A DNA stretch of 64,000 bases, taken from NCBI GenBank assembly GCA_016220085.1, contig JACRIN010000066.1:98525-162524 (forward strand). Direction: 5' to 3'. The number at the start of each line of letters is the position of its first letter. Positions within the stretch are counted from its first letter, which is position 1. The notes beneath the pieces are model-generated. The model was not told the DNA's origin. It saw nothing but the letters and a program-made list of their open reading frames with translations, and did not search any database. Shown in pieces: positions 6,854 to 15,174 of the stretch. Origin of the DNA: Planctomycetota bacterium. GTDB taxonomy: Bacteria; Planctomycetota; UBA1135; GCA-002686595. The position numbers and the translations under genes are program-made.

Positions 6854-9511
6854 ATGAACTCCATCGCTTACTCGCTATCGCTCCTCCGTCCGCAGAGCGC
6901 AATCCTCGTGCTCGGCCTGACGCTCGCCTCGCCCGTGGAGGCTCGCCAAACTCTCGACTTCCCGGCGCCGGCGACCGCGGCCCCGATCTTCGACGGGAAC
7001 GTCGCGTTCGAGGACCTCGATCACGACGGGTACGTCGACGCGGCGTACGGCGAGCCCAACGGCACGGTTTCGGTGCGACGCGGCGACGGCCGCGGGCACT
7101 TCGGCGCGAGCTCGACGGTGCAGACGGCCTTCTCGCGCGACGTGCACCTCGTCGATTTGGACGGCGACGGCGAACTCGACTTGCTCTCGACGCAGAGTCC
7201 GAATCACGAGCTCGCGGCCGCGCTCGGCGACGGACTCGGCGGCTTCGGTCCGCCGCTCTTCAGCACGCTGCCGCTGATCTGGACGATGACCGCGCTCGCG
7301 GTCGGCGACATGAACGGCGACGGCGACGCCGACGCCGTCGTGTACTCCCGGACGCCGCCGACGTTCGTCGTCGCGCTGGGCGACGGCGCCGGTCACTTCT
7401 GGGCGCCGGATCGATACGCCTGGCCGAGGATGATCGACGACATCGAGCTCGGTGACTTCGACGCGGACGGCAATCTCGACATCGTGATCAGCGAAGCCAG
7501 CGGTCTTCCCACCGCCGTGACGGTGCTCTTCGGTGATGGCGCCGGCGGTTGGACGAACAAGGTGATCGCGACGAGCTACGGACACGGGCTCCAGATGGGT
7601 GCTCTCGCTCTCGGCGATTTCGACGCCAACGGCACCCTGGACATCGCGCATCCGGCCTTCGACGCGAGCGGCTGGGAACACGTCGCGGTCGTGCCGGGCG
7701 ATGGCGCCGGCGGCTTCGGCGGTTCGATCACCAGCGACTTTCCGGGCAACTTCTTGCAATCCAACACGCTGCTGGCGCGCGACTTCGACGGCGACGGGAA
7801 GCTCGACATCGCCTTTGCCGACGCGGAGCGCAACGCCTTGGTCCTCGCGCGCGATCTCGGGGACGCGACGTTCGCCGAGTGGCGGGTGCTGTCGCACGGC
7901 AACCCGGTCTACTGCGCGGAGGACGCGGACGTCGACGGGGACGGCGACGCTGACGTGGTCACGTACGGCGTCAACGGTCTGGTCTCGTTCGTGCGCGACT
8001 ACCAACAGAACTTCGGGCAACCGTTGTCGTTCGGCGCGTTGGAGAAGCGCCTCGACCTCCTCGTCCTCGACGTGAACGGCGACGCGCGACCGGATCTCGT
8101 GAGCGCGCTGTTCGACGACGCCCGACTCGAGGTCTACCTGGGCACCGGTGCGGGGAACTTCTACGGTCCGAGTTCGTTCCCGGTCGGCGCGGGGCCGGTC
8201 GCGCTCGAGAACGGTGACTTCGACGGCGACGGAGACGAGGACCTCCTTTCGGTCGATCGCGGCGCCGGATCCTTGTCCTTGCTCAGCAACCTGGGCGGCG
8301 GTGCGTTCGCTCCGGCGGGTACGTACGTGCTCACGGCGATCCCGAACGACGTGAACGACGCGACGCTCGCTGATTTCGACGGCGACGGTGATCTGGACGT
8401 CGCGGTGACGATCCAGTCGACGGAGACGTTCGCGATCTTGCTCGGCGACGGGGCCGGAGCCTTGGGCGCACCGACGTACTACCCGGCGAGCACGGTCCCG
8501 TCGCGGCTCGAGAGCGCAGACATCGATCACGACGGAGACGTCGACGTGATCACGACCTCGCGGCTCGGCCAGTTCCTCGCCGTGTCCCGCAACGACGGCA
8601 CGGGACACTTCACCGCGCCCGTCCTCCAGCTCTCCGGAGTTCTTCAGGTCTCGAGCATCGAGGCGGGCCTGTTGAACGCGGACCTCCACGTCGATCTGGT
8701 CTGCACCGAGGACAACGGCGCCAGGCTCTCGGTGTTGTTGAACGACGGCCACGGAATCTTCGGGGTCAACAACGTGCTCCAGACGCCCTACGTGCCGTAC
8801 GACGCCGAGATCGCGGACTACGACTCGGACGGCATCGTCGACGTCGGACTGGTGTCCGGGTCGCAGAACCTCGTCCTGCTGCTGCGCGGTGACGGTCTCG
8901 CCGGATTCACCGAGATGGCCCGCGTCGTGTTGCCGGGCGACCACATGATCGGCTTCGCCGGCGCGGACTTCGACGGGGATGGCAAACGCGATGTCGCGGG
9001 CGTCTCGTACCTCACGGGGAGCCCGGCGTTCGGCGGCGGAGTGACGGTTTCGTTGCAGCGCGCGACTCCGAACTGCGCGCCGTTCGCGAGCTACTGCACG
9101 GCCAAGACGAACAGCCTGGGCTGCACGCCGACTCTGGCGGCGACCGGGGCGCCGAGCGCGAGCTCGCCGAGCGGTTTTCGGATCGTCGCGACCGACGTGC
9201 TCGCGAAGAAGACCGGTCTCTTCTTCTACGGGACGTCCGGTCAGGTCGCGGCCGCGTTCCAGGGCGGCACTCTGTGCGTGAAGGGCCCGATTACCCGCAC
9301 CGCGCTGCAGAACTCGGGCGGCAATCTCGCGCCGACCGACTGCTCGGGCTCCTACGAGTTCGACTTCAACACCCACGTCGCGAGCGGCGTGGATCCGAGC
9401 TTGGTCGCCGGAACGCACGTCGACGGTCAGTTCTGGTCGCGCGACCCCGGCTTCAGCGCGCCGAACAACACCGGGTTGACCCGAGCGATCGACTTCACGT
9501 TGTGCCCGTGA
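6854..9511 (+). CDS. Secreted FG-GAP/VCBS repeat protein with a C-terminal Cys-containing domain
   Basis: The 885-aa protein has an N-terminal signal peptide (Ala-rich cleavage region around PVEARQ) and about ten to twelve FG-GAP/VCBS-type repeats. These are calcium-binding loops such as DLDGDGELDLL, DFDGDGKLDIAF and DADVDGDGDADVV, likely folding as beta-propellers outside the cell. The last ~150 residues differ: they contain YCTAKTNSLGCTPTLAATG, FYGTSGQVAAAFQGGTLC, a PTDCSGSYEFDFN segment and FWSRDPGFSAPNNTGL. I recall this module at the end of many large secreted proteins in Planctomycetota, where it may act in anchoring or sorting (inference). The start was placed at the ATG giving the signal peptide; an upstream in-frame ATG at 6731 adds a basic, non-signal stretch. 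Confidence 0.8.
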   Translation: MNSIAYSLSLLRPQSAILVLGLTLASPVEARQTLDFPAPATAAPIFDGNVAFEDLDHDGYVDAAYGEPNGTVSVRRGDGRGHFGASSTVQTAFSRDVHLVDLDGDGELDLLSTQSPNHELAAALGDGLGGFGPPLFSTLPLIWTMTALAVGDMNGDGDADAVVYSRTPPTFVVALGDGAGHFWAPDRYAWPRMIDDIELGDFDADGNLDIVISEASGLPTAVTVLFGDGAGGWTNKVIATSYGHGLQMGALALGDFDANGTLDIAHPAFDASGWEHVAVVPGDGAGGFGGSITSDFPGNFLQSNTLLARDFDGDGKLDIAFADAERNALVLARDLGDATFAEWRVLSHGNPVYCAEDADVDGDGDADVVTYGVNGLVSFVRDYQQNFGQPLSFGALEKRLDLLVLDVNGDARPDLVSALFDDARLEVYLGTGAGNFYGPSSFPVGAGPVALENGDFDGDGDEDLLSVDRGAGSLSLLSNLGGGAFAPAGTYVLTAIPNDVNDATLADFDGDGDLDVAVTIQSTETFAILLGDGAGALGAPTYYPASTVPSRLESADIDHDGDVDVITTSRLGQFLAVSRNDGTGHFTAPVLQLSGVLQVSSIEAGLLNADLHVDLVCTEDNGARLSVLLNDGHGIFGVNNVLQTPYVPYDAEIADYDSDGIVDVGLVSGSQNLVLLLRGDGLAGFTEMARVVLPGDHMIGFAGADFDGDGKRDVAGVSYLTGSPAFGGGVTVSLQRATPNCAPFASYCTAKTNSLGCTPTLAATGAPSASSPSGFRIVATDVLAKKTGLFFYGTSGQVAAAFQGGTLCVKGPITRTALQNSGGNLAPTDCSGSYEFDFNTHVASGVDPSLVAGTHVDGQFWSRDPGFSAPNNTGLTRAIDFTLCP

Positions 9512-9866
9512 TAGGGGTGGACCTGTCAACTCCCCGTCGACGTCGAGGTCGAACTGAATTGTGGAGCCAGTCGCATGCGAGCGGCTGGCTTCGCGCTTGA
9601 TCTGGGTGGACCGGTCGAGCGCCGGCGACCGAGCGCGCTGAACGAATCGCGCGGGCCCGGTCGCCGCGCCGCAGCCGGCGTCTTGCGGCGGCGTACCGAC
9701 GGCACGGCGGTGGTCCTGCACGGCGGTGGTCCTGCACGGCGGTGGTCCTGCACGGCGGTGGTCCTGCACGGCGGTGGTCCTGCACGACGGTCGTCGCGCG
9801 CGGATCCCTCGCAAACCTACCGCCCACGGAAGGCTGCGAGTAGCATCGGTGCGCCTGCCCCTCACC
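9512..9866. repeat. Intergenic spacer holding a 16-bp tandem repeat (five perfect units)
   Basis: At 9703-9782 the unit CACGGCGGTGGTCCTG occurs five times without a mismatch, followed by a degenerate sixth copy (9783-9798). The unit length is not a multiple of three, so the array cycles through all frames and is not coding. The array ends 84 bases before the radical SAM start codon. Nothing else was recognised in this 355-base spacer. Perfect identity of the units points to recent expansion, making it a likely variable-number locus. Confidence 0.85.
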
Positions 9867-11267
9867 ATGCTCCGCATCGCCCTCGTCCAGACGTACCACC
9901 CCTACACGCAGTTCACCCACGTCCATCCGCTCGGGATCATGATGATCGCCGCGCAGGCTCGGAAGTCGGGGTTCGGCGACGTGCACATCCTCGACATGAA
10001 GGTCGAGGATTGGACGCCGGAGCGCTGCGTCGACGAGCTCTTGAAGCTCGAGCCCGACGTCGTCGGCCTCTCCGCGATGACGTACGAGGCGGGCTGCTTG
10101 AACGAGGTCGCGCGCGAGCTCGAACGACGGATGCCCGGCGTGATCGTCGTCGCCGGCGGACCGCATCCGTCGGTCGCGGCCGCGGACGTGCTCGCGGAGA
10201 AGGCGGTCGACTTCGTCGTGCGCGGCGAGGGCGAGTTCACGTTCGCCGAGCTGCTCGAAGGCCTCGACAAGGGCCGCAACGATTGGTCGGCGTGCGAAGG
10301 CATCTCGTGGCGCGACCGCGACGGCCGGATCGTGCACAACCCCGATCGCGCGCCGCCCGCGAAGCTCGACGAGATGCCGTTCCCCGCGTGGGACCTCGTC
10401 GACCACGTCAAGTACCACACGGTGCCGCGCGGCGGCGTGATCTACGCGCACAAGGAGTTCGCGACGATGTTCTCGTCGCGCGCGTGTCCGTGGCGCTGCA
10501 CGTACTGCCACAACAGCTACGGGAAGACCTTCCGCGAGCGGTCGGCGGAGAACGTGCTCGCCGAGATCGATCTGCTCGTCAAGGACTACGGCGTGAAGGA
10601 GATCGTCTTCATGGACGACATCTTCAACTTCCGTCCTGAGCGCGCGAAGAAGATCGCGCAGGGGCTGATCGATCGCGACTACAAGCTCGCGCTGACGTTC
10701 CCGAACGGCTTCCGCGGCGACATCCTCGACGAGGAGCTCGTCGTGCTCCTGAAGAAGGCGGGCATGTACCGCTGCATGGTCGCGGTCGAGTCGGCGAGCC
10801 CGCGCATCCAGAAGGTGATGAAGAAGAACCTGAAGATCGACAAGGTGCAGCGCATCGTCGACTTCATCGCCGACCAAGGGATCATGGTCCACGGCGCGTT
10901 CATGCTCGGGTTCCCGACGGAGACCGAGGAGGAGATGCGCGAGACGATCGACTGGGCCGCGGAGAGCTCGTTCCACACCGCCGCGTTCTTCCGCGTGATC
11001 CCGTTCAAGGGGACCGAGCTCTTCAAGGAGATCGAGCACGCGGGCTACGACCTGCCGAAGGACTGGAGCGCGTACGAGCCGTACAAGAGCGAGATCAACC
11101 TCTCGACCGTGCCCGAGGAGACGATCTTCAAGCTGCGCAAGGAGGCCTACCGGCGCTTCTACTTCAACCCGAAGCGCATGTGGCGGATCTTCAAGTCGAT
11201 CCCGAACAAGACCAACATGCTGCCGTTCCTGACGCTGCTCTTCGCGCGCCGGGCGTACGCGCGGTAA
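9867..11267 (+). CDS. B12-binding radical SAM protein
   Basis: The 466-aa protein has an N-terminal cobalamin-binding Rossmann domain (about 1-135, with IALVQTYHP, a GLSAMTYEAG segment and VIVVAGGPHPS). A radical SAM domain follows (about 185-400) with the cluster motif CPWRCTYC, i.e. CxxxCxxC for the [4Fe-4S]-SAM centre. It belongs to the BchE-like class B superfamily, whose members methylate unreactive carbons or do ring closures; the substrate is not predictable. The ATG was chosen because the B12 domain starts there; upstream in-frame sequence is repeat DNA. The gene stands alone, ending 7 bases from a convergent gene. A second, more distant protein of the same class lies at 40208-41749. 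Confidence 0.88.
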   Translation: MLRIALVQTYHPYTQFTHVHPLGIMMIAAQARKSGFGDVHILDMKVEDWTPERCVDELLKLEPDVVGLSAMTYEAGCLNEVARELERRMPGVIVVAGGPHPSVAAADVLAEKAVDFVVRGEGEFTFAELLEGLDKGRNDWSACEGISWRDRDGRIVHNPDRAPPAKLDEMPFPAWDLVDHVKYHTVPRGGVIYAHKEFATMFSSRACPWRCTYCHNSYGKTFRERSAENVLAEIDLLVKDYGVKEIVFMDDIFNFRPERAKKIAQGLIDRDYKLALTFPNGFRGDILDEELVVLLKKAGMYRCMVAVESASPRIQKVMKKNLKIDKVQRIVDFIADQGIMVHGAFMLGFPTETEEEMRETIDWAAESSFHTAAFFRVIPFKGTELFKEIEHAGYDLPKDWSAYEPYKSEINLSTVPEETIFKLRKEAYRRFYFNPKRMWRIFKSIPNKTNMLPFLTLLFARRAYAR

Positions 11268-11274
11268 CGAAGCG

Positions 11275-11508
11275 TCAGACCGCGCGGCGCAGATCGGCGG
11301 TCACGGGCAACTCGAAGAGCTTGTTCCCCGAGAGCCGCGTCGAGAAGAACAGCACTTCGACGTTCTCGATGTCTCCCGTGGTGGGATTGAGCCGAGCGAT
11401 GACGTCGTCACCGAGCGCTTCGGTCATCTGCTCGGGATAGGGCGGAGCCGTGCTGATGAAGAGGACGTCGCCCGCTCGGACGTACTCGAAGCGCAACTTG
11501 TCACCCAT
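11275..11508 (-). CDS. DUF2283 family small protein
   Basis: The 77-aa protein carries the pattern of DUF2283: a short beta-rich core with DVLFIST, a middle acidic stretch, DDVIARLNPTTGDIENVEVL and a closing FFSTRL. The function of the family is not established; members are often found beside toxin-antitoxin genes. A good Shine-Dalgarno (GGAGG, at about 11513-11517 on the minus strand) precedes the ATG and supports this start over longer forms. It lies downstream of and in the same direction as the hepT/mntA pair, 56 bases away, so it may be part of that transcript. Confidence 0.7.
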   Translation of the reverse strand: MGDKLRFEYVRAGDVLFISTAPPYPEQMTEALGDDVIARLNPTTGDIENVEVLFFSTRLSGNKLFELPVTADLRRAV

Positions 11509-11564
11509 CCCATCCTCCAAGCACCCCCTGCGCAGAACTCGGCTGGACCGACGACCAAGCGCCG

Positions 11565-11906
11565 CTACCGCACGTCGTCGAGGAGCCTTCCGATCCGGTG
11601 CCGCAACTCGGGCAACTTGTTCTGCACGACGTCCCAGACGACATCGAGGTCCACCTGGAAGTAGTCGTGAGCGAGTACGTCGCGCATCCCCGCGAGCTTG
11701 CGCCACTCGATCTCCGGATGCGCCGAACGAAATTCCTCGGGGACTTTCTTGGCGGCTTCGCCGAGGACCTCGAGGTTGCGGCAGACCGCGTCCACGGTCC
11801 GCATGTCGGCCTCAAAGCCACCGCGATCCAGGCCGGCGCAATACCCGAGCGTGCGCTCGATCGCCGTCGCGATGTCGCGGAGGTAGAGGTGGACGTCACG
11901 CGGCAT
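11565..11906 (-). CDS. hepT: HepT-like RNase toxin (DUF86)
   Basis: The 113-aa all-helical protein contains the HEPN catalytic motif R75-x4-H80-x-Y82 (RDVLAHDY). HepT toxins of this family act in the cytoplasm and are silenced by a MntA nucleotidyltransferase that adds AMP to the motif tyrosine. The start overlaps the 3' end of the upstream mntA gene by 11 bases, the normal antitoxin-first layout. All key residues are intact, so the toxin should be active. Confidence 0.88.
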   Translation of the reverse strand: MPRDVHLYLRDIATAIERTLGYCAGLDRGGFEADMRTVDAVCRNLEVLGEAAKKVPEEFRSAHPEIEWRKLAGMRDVLAHDYFQVDLDVVWDVVQNKLPELRHRIGRLLDDVR

Positions 11907-12186
11907 CGATGAGTTCCGCGAAGACGGCCGGTCGTAGCTCCGGCCGGAGCCGATCCCACAGGACGAGATCCACTCTGCGCTGGAACAGGTCTTCCAGGTG
12001 GAGCTTGAGATCCATGTAGCGATCGAACGTGCGTCGGTCGAGTTGTACCAGGAAGTCGAGATCGCTGTCCGCTCGCGCTTCACCGCGAGCGAACGAGCCG
12101 AACAGCGCGAGACGAACCACCCCCCGAGCTCTCAGCTCGGCCGCTTCGCGTCGCAAGACGTCCAGGACGAACTCTCGGTCGATCAT
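11896..12186 (-). CDS. mntA: MntA-like nucleotidyltransferase antitoxin
   Basis: The 96-aa minimal nucleotidyltransferase has the signature G30-S31-x10-D42-L43-D44 (GSFARGEARADSDLDFLV), which binds the metal and nucleotide. In characterised HepT-MntA pairs this enzyme AMPylates HepT and blocks its RNase. It is the first gene of the pair and overlaps hepT by 11 bases. The ATG at 12186 gives the usual length; the frame extends upstream but without family-like sequence. Confidence 0.88.
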   Translation of the reverse strand: MIDREFVLDVLRREAAELRARGVVRLALFGSFARGEARADSDLDFLVQLDRRTFDRYMDLKLHLEDLFQRRVDLVLWDRLRPELRPAVFAELIDAA

Positions 12187-12367
12187 GGCGAACCGAGGCC
12201 AGCGTAACGCCGCTACACCGGAGCGCAAACGGAGCTCGGGTGGAGGCAATGCTGCCCGCGAGTGCGAGTCGCGCGACGCCTCACGGCAGCATTCCCGTCG
12301 AGACCGGGCGACGTGCTCGCCGGCGTCGTTCGGTACGCGCGGAGTGCACGCGGGGTAGGCTGGACTC

Positions 12368-12808
12368 GTGACAGCGAACGGGCACGCCGTGACGGGCAAT
12401 GCCGTCCGAGCGACGAACCATCGACTCGTCGTGATCGGCGGGCTCGGCGGGATCGGACTGGCACTCGTGGCGTTCGCGATGCACGTCTACTGGAACGTAT
12501 CGGGACGATCGCGGCCGTGGACGGAAGATCCGACGCAGCCCTCGCCCGACCGTCGCTACGTCGTCTCTCGCGAAGGACGCAGCGCGTTCATGGACCTTGA
12601 AGCGCAGGTCACGATCGCGCCGGTCGCGATGCAAGTCAACGAGCAACGCGACGTGCTCGTGCCGTGGTCCGAGCGGCTCCCCGTGCACGTCGAATGGACC
12701 GGTCCGAGCAAGCTCGTCATCGAGCTCGCCGAGGGCCCGCCGGGCGATCCCAGACCACTCGAGTCCTTCGCGTGGCGCGACGTCGAGGTGCGGCTCCTTT
12801 CGCGCTGA
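12368..12808 (+). CDS. Small single-span membrane protein, function unknown
   Basis: The 146-aa product has a short basic N-terminus, one transmembrane helix (about residues 20-42, LVVIGGLGGIGLALVAFAM) and a ~100-residue soluble tail with a predicted beta character ending in WRDVEVRLLSR. I do not recognise a family. The tail begins with a PSPDRRYVV segment, resembling small proteins that read -SPDGRYLA- in other genomes. It is divergent from mntA (181 bases apart) and convergent with dinD. Its architecture, N-terminal helix then compact tail, resembles the two small proteins at 14012-15006, but I see no clear sequence match. Confidence 0.55.
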   Translation: MTANGHAVTGNAVRATNHRLVVIGGLGGIGLALVAFAMHVYWNVSGRSRPWTEDPTQPSPDRRYVVSREGRSAFMDLEAQVTIAPVAMQVNEQRDVLVPWSERLPVHVEWTGPSKLVIELAEGPPGDPRPLESFAWRDVEVRLLSR

Positions 12809-12861
12809 CGGCGCGGCACACGAAGGTGCGGCGGAAGTGTCGGGTCCTGCTCGACACCCAT

Positions 12862-13710
12862 TCACGCATCAGGGCTCCCCGGAGGAGCGTCGAGCTCAAG
12901 GCTCCTCCGCTCTTTCTGGATCCTCCGCTGGACCTGCTTCACATCCTCCGCAGGAGGCAGGTCCTCGGGGCGGATGCCGCGCTTCGAGAGCACCTTGCGG
13001 ACCTCCGCGTTGTTCTGCACGTGTTCGCGCGAGATCGCAGGCTCGGTGCGCAGATCGTGCTCCTTCGTGTTGTGGACGGTGATCTCGTTCGCGAGGTCCT
13101 TGGCCTTGATCGTGACCGTCGGCAAGAAGTCGGCGAGCGGCCGAGCTCCGGGCACGCCCAAGCGGTCCTTCATCTGCTTCGTCGAGAGTCCGCCGAAGAG
13201 TGCGTGATCACCGCGGCTGCGGATCTTCGCGAAGCTGTCGTGCCGACGCAGCCGCTCGAAGATCACCTGCGACAAGCTCGTCTCGCTCTCGGCGAGCCGC
13301 GCACGTGCGCGGACACGTTCGGCCTCGGCGAGCCGTTGCTCGATCAGCTCCTGGCGTCGCGTCTGGACGGCGAAGTAGGTCTGCGCGAAGGCGATCGCTT
13401 CTTTGCGCGGATCGCCGTTCTGCGCGATCAGGTAGCAGGCGTAGCGCGTGAGCGCGACATCGTCGACCGAGCGGCTCGCGCCCGAGCCGAGGCCGACCAT
13501 TTTGTTGACCTCAACAAAATGGTCGGAGAGCCGCTGGCCCGCCTGGCCGCACGCGGTCTTGGCCTTGTCGAGCACCGCATCGAAGTTCCGCCATTCCGTG
13601 TAGCCGAGCAAAGGCTGCAACTCCCGCGCGAGCCAGAACTCGACGCCTTGCTCCGCGCGCGCGATGCCCTCGAAGCGTTCGAACAGCTTCGAGATCCGTT
13701 CCTTCTTCAT
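12862..13710 (-). CDS. dinD: DNA-damage-inducible protein D (DinD), BRO-N type
   Basis: The 282-aa protein matches DinD: a BRO-N-like domain (about 15-115, with EFWLARELQPLLGYTEWRNF), the conserved KMVGLGSGASRSVDDVALTR segment and ACYLIAQNGDPRK, then a long charged helix and a C-terminal helical part. DinD of E. coli is SOS-induced and was reported to interact with RecA filaments; the role here may differ. The ATG at 13710 has a GGAGGG Shine-Dalgarno 5 bases ahead. A 34-bp perfect palindrome lies inside the coding sequence (13493-13526). No clear LexA site was seen upstream. Confidence 0.85.
   Translation of the reverse strand: MKKERISKLFERFEGIARAEQGVEFWLARELQPLLGYTEWRNFDAVLDKAKTACGQAGQRLSDHFVEVNKMVGLGSGASRSVDDVALTRYACYLIAQNGDPRKEAIAFAQTYFAVQTRRQELIEQRLAEAERVRARARLAESETSLSQVIFERLRRHDSFAKIRSRGDHALFGGLSTKQMKDRLGVPGARPLADFLPTVTIKAKDLANEITVHNTKEHDLRTEPAISREHVQNNAEVRKVLSKRGIRPEDLPPAEDVKQVQRRIQKERRSLELDAPPGSPDA
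13493..13526. repeat. 34-bp near-perfect palindrome inside dinD
   Basis: The 16 bases 13493-13508 are exactly complementary to 13511-13526, with only CC between them. The core (TTTTGTTGA / TCAACAAAA) is AT-rich against a GC-rich gene. The site codes for the conserved residues DHFVEVNKMV. It could form a hairpin in the mRNA or serve as a protein binding site. Confidence 0.9.
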
Positions 13711-14011
13711 CGGTCCCTCCGTCGTCGCGATTCGTCGCTCGAGCGCTCGCCCAGCCGGGATTGCGGCGCCCGCTCGCGACCGAGCTCGCGACCTACAGGA
13801 CCGATCCACCGCGCGACAGTTTCCTTTTTCCAGTCGCACCACACCGAGGCCGGTGGTCGCCCGCGAGCTCGAGTTCGGTGCGAACGCATCGCCCACGCGC
13901 AGGTGAGGGTGCAGCGTTCAGCGGCCGCCGGAGCGAGGCAGGACGACCCACGCCCGAGCACGGTCGAGCTCGCGCGGCGTACGTGCGCCGAGCCGCGCTA
14001 CACTCGCCGCG
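13711..14011. other. Intergenic spacer, no feature recognised
   Basis: This 301-base stretch separates dinD and the frameshifted membrane protein, which are divergent. It must hold both promoters. One T-rich run (TTTCCTTTTTCC, about 13820-13831) stands out, but no clear -35/-10 pair, operator or small gene could be supported. Confidence 0.4.
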
Positions 14012-14480
14012 ATGGACGGCGACGCGGCCGCAGCGAAAGCGCTCGCTTCTCGATGGAAGCGCTCGCTCGCGAGCAACTGGGGAGTGCTCGCGATCCTCGC
14101 CGTCTTCTCGCTCGGCGGTGCTTGGCTCGCCTACTCGGTCGCCGCGGACGGGCTCTTCGCCAAGACCTTCCGATCGCCCTACGCGAATCGAGAGCGCATT
14201 CCGTTCACGCGCGAAGGGTGGCTCGCGGGACGAGACGACCCGAACGGCTCGCGATTGCAGATGCGCGACGAACCTGCTTGCCCACCACGCGTTGCGCGGG
14301 ATGGCGCGCGCGGAGGTGTTGGAGCTGCTCGGACCGCCGGAGTCCTCCAGCGATCGCGGCGAGGGCGACCGCTACTACCTCGGGCCTTCGGACTCTGCGC
14401 TCCCGCTCGACGGCGCTTGGCTCGTGCTCCGTTTCGGTGGGGACGGTTGCGTCACCGAGTGGACGACGACGAGCGACTGA
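14012..14480 (+). pseudogene. Frameshifted small membrane protein with BamE-like tail
   Basis: Translation from the ATG gives an N-terminal membrane helix (about residues 22-44, WGVLAILAVFSLGGAWLAYS) and a segment SPYANRERIPFTREGWLAG. After the codons for QMRD the homologous sequence continues one frame on, as LLAHHALRGMARAEVLELLG ... YYLGPSDSALPLDGAWLVL ... GDGCVTEW to the stop at 14480. A single extra base around 14270-14273 explains the shift. The intact neighbour at 14545-15006 has the same layout (LMLDDLLKRHPLVGLTRGEV), so this is a tandem duplicate. The tail resembles the BamE/SmpA-OmlA fold (G-M-x-x-x-E-V-x-x-x-L-G). It is either a broken gene or an assembly error. Confidence 0.7.
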
Positions 14481-14544
14481 ACGGCGCGAGGCTCGGGCGA
14501 CCGACGGCTCGCAACTCGTCGCGGCGCACGCTAGTTTTCGCGGT

Positions 14545-15006
14545 GTGAGCGACGGAGCACCGGCACGCGGCGAGCGCAAGTGGCACAAGCCCAAGCGCAA
14601 TTGGCTGCTGATCGCCGTGGTCGCGCTCGGCATCACCGGGGTGCTCTACGTCGCGTCGCGCTTCACCGTCGCGTACGTGATGGAGAACTTGCTGCCGCAG
14701 GGGCCGTACGCGCACCGCGAGCCGATCGCGTTCTCGGGCCAGCTCTGGCTCTCCACCGCCAAGGACAAGAGCGGCACGCGCTACCTGATGCTCGACGATC
14801 TGCTGAAGCGCCATCCGTTGGTCGGGCTCACGCGCGGCGAGGTCGTCGAGCTGCTCGGGCCGTTCGAGCCTCCGGGCTATCCCGGTTTCCCCGCGTGCTT
14901 CTACCTCGGACCGGAGAACCATCCGTTCCGCGAGGGGACCGCGTGGCTCGTGCTGACGCTCGACGCCGACCAGCGCGTCCGCGCGATCGACGTGCAGACG
15001 AAATGA
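14545..15006 (+). CDS. Small membrane protein with BamE-like tail, intact tandem copy
   Basis: The 153-aa product has a basic N-terminus, one membrane helix (about 22-46, LLIAVVALGITGVLYVASRF) and a tail with RHPLVGLTRGEVVELLGPFE, CFYLGPENHPFREGTAWLVL and a final beta strand. The pattern of a helix-turn, an LG pair and a YLG strand resembles BamE/SmpA domains, though the match is weak and a role in outer-membrane assembly is only a guess. The start is taken as GTG 14545, because the only later ATG falls inside the helix; no good Shine-Dalgarno is visible. It is the tandem relative of the frameshifted 14012-14480. Confidence 0.6.
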   Translation: MSDGAPARGERKWHKPKRNWLLIAVVALGITGVLYVASRFTVAYVMENLLPQGPYAHREPIAFSGQLWLSTAKDKSGTRYLMLDDLLKRHPLVGLTRGEVVELLGPFEPPGYPGFPACFYLGPENHPFREGTAWLVLTLDADQRVRAIDVQTK

Positions 15007-15174
15007 GAGCGCGCGGCGCGCGTGGCCTGGCACCCGACTCGAGCCCGACTCGAGCCTAGGCCGCGCGTGGCTCGCGCCACCTTGCCCGACTCGCGCCGAA
15101 GCCTCGTCCAGCGCGCGCCCAACTCGCGTTCGGGCCCTGGCCGTCGCCGAGCGCCGCCGTAGAATCCCGCGACC

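Noticed and set aside
9703-9798. CRISPR array
   Set aside because: Units are directly adjacent, with no spacers, and no cas gene is near. The same holds for the 12-bp and 19-bp arrays.
13711-14011. SOS (LexA) box upstream of dinD
   Set aside because: No CTG-N10-CAG or GAAC-N4-GTTC type site could be found near the dinD start.
14270-14273. Programmed ribosomal frameshift in the small membrane protein
   Set aside because: No slippery heptamer or downstream pseudoknot is evident, and the intact neighbour has no shift at the same place.
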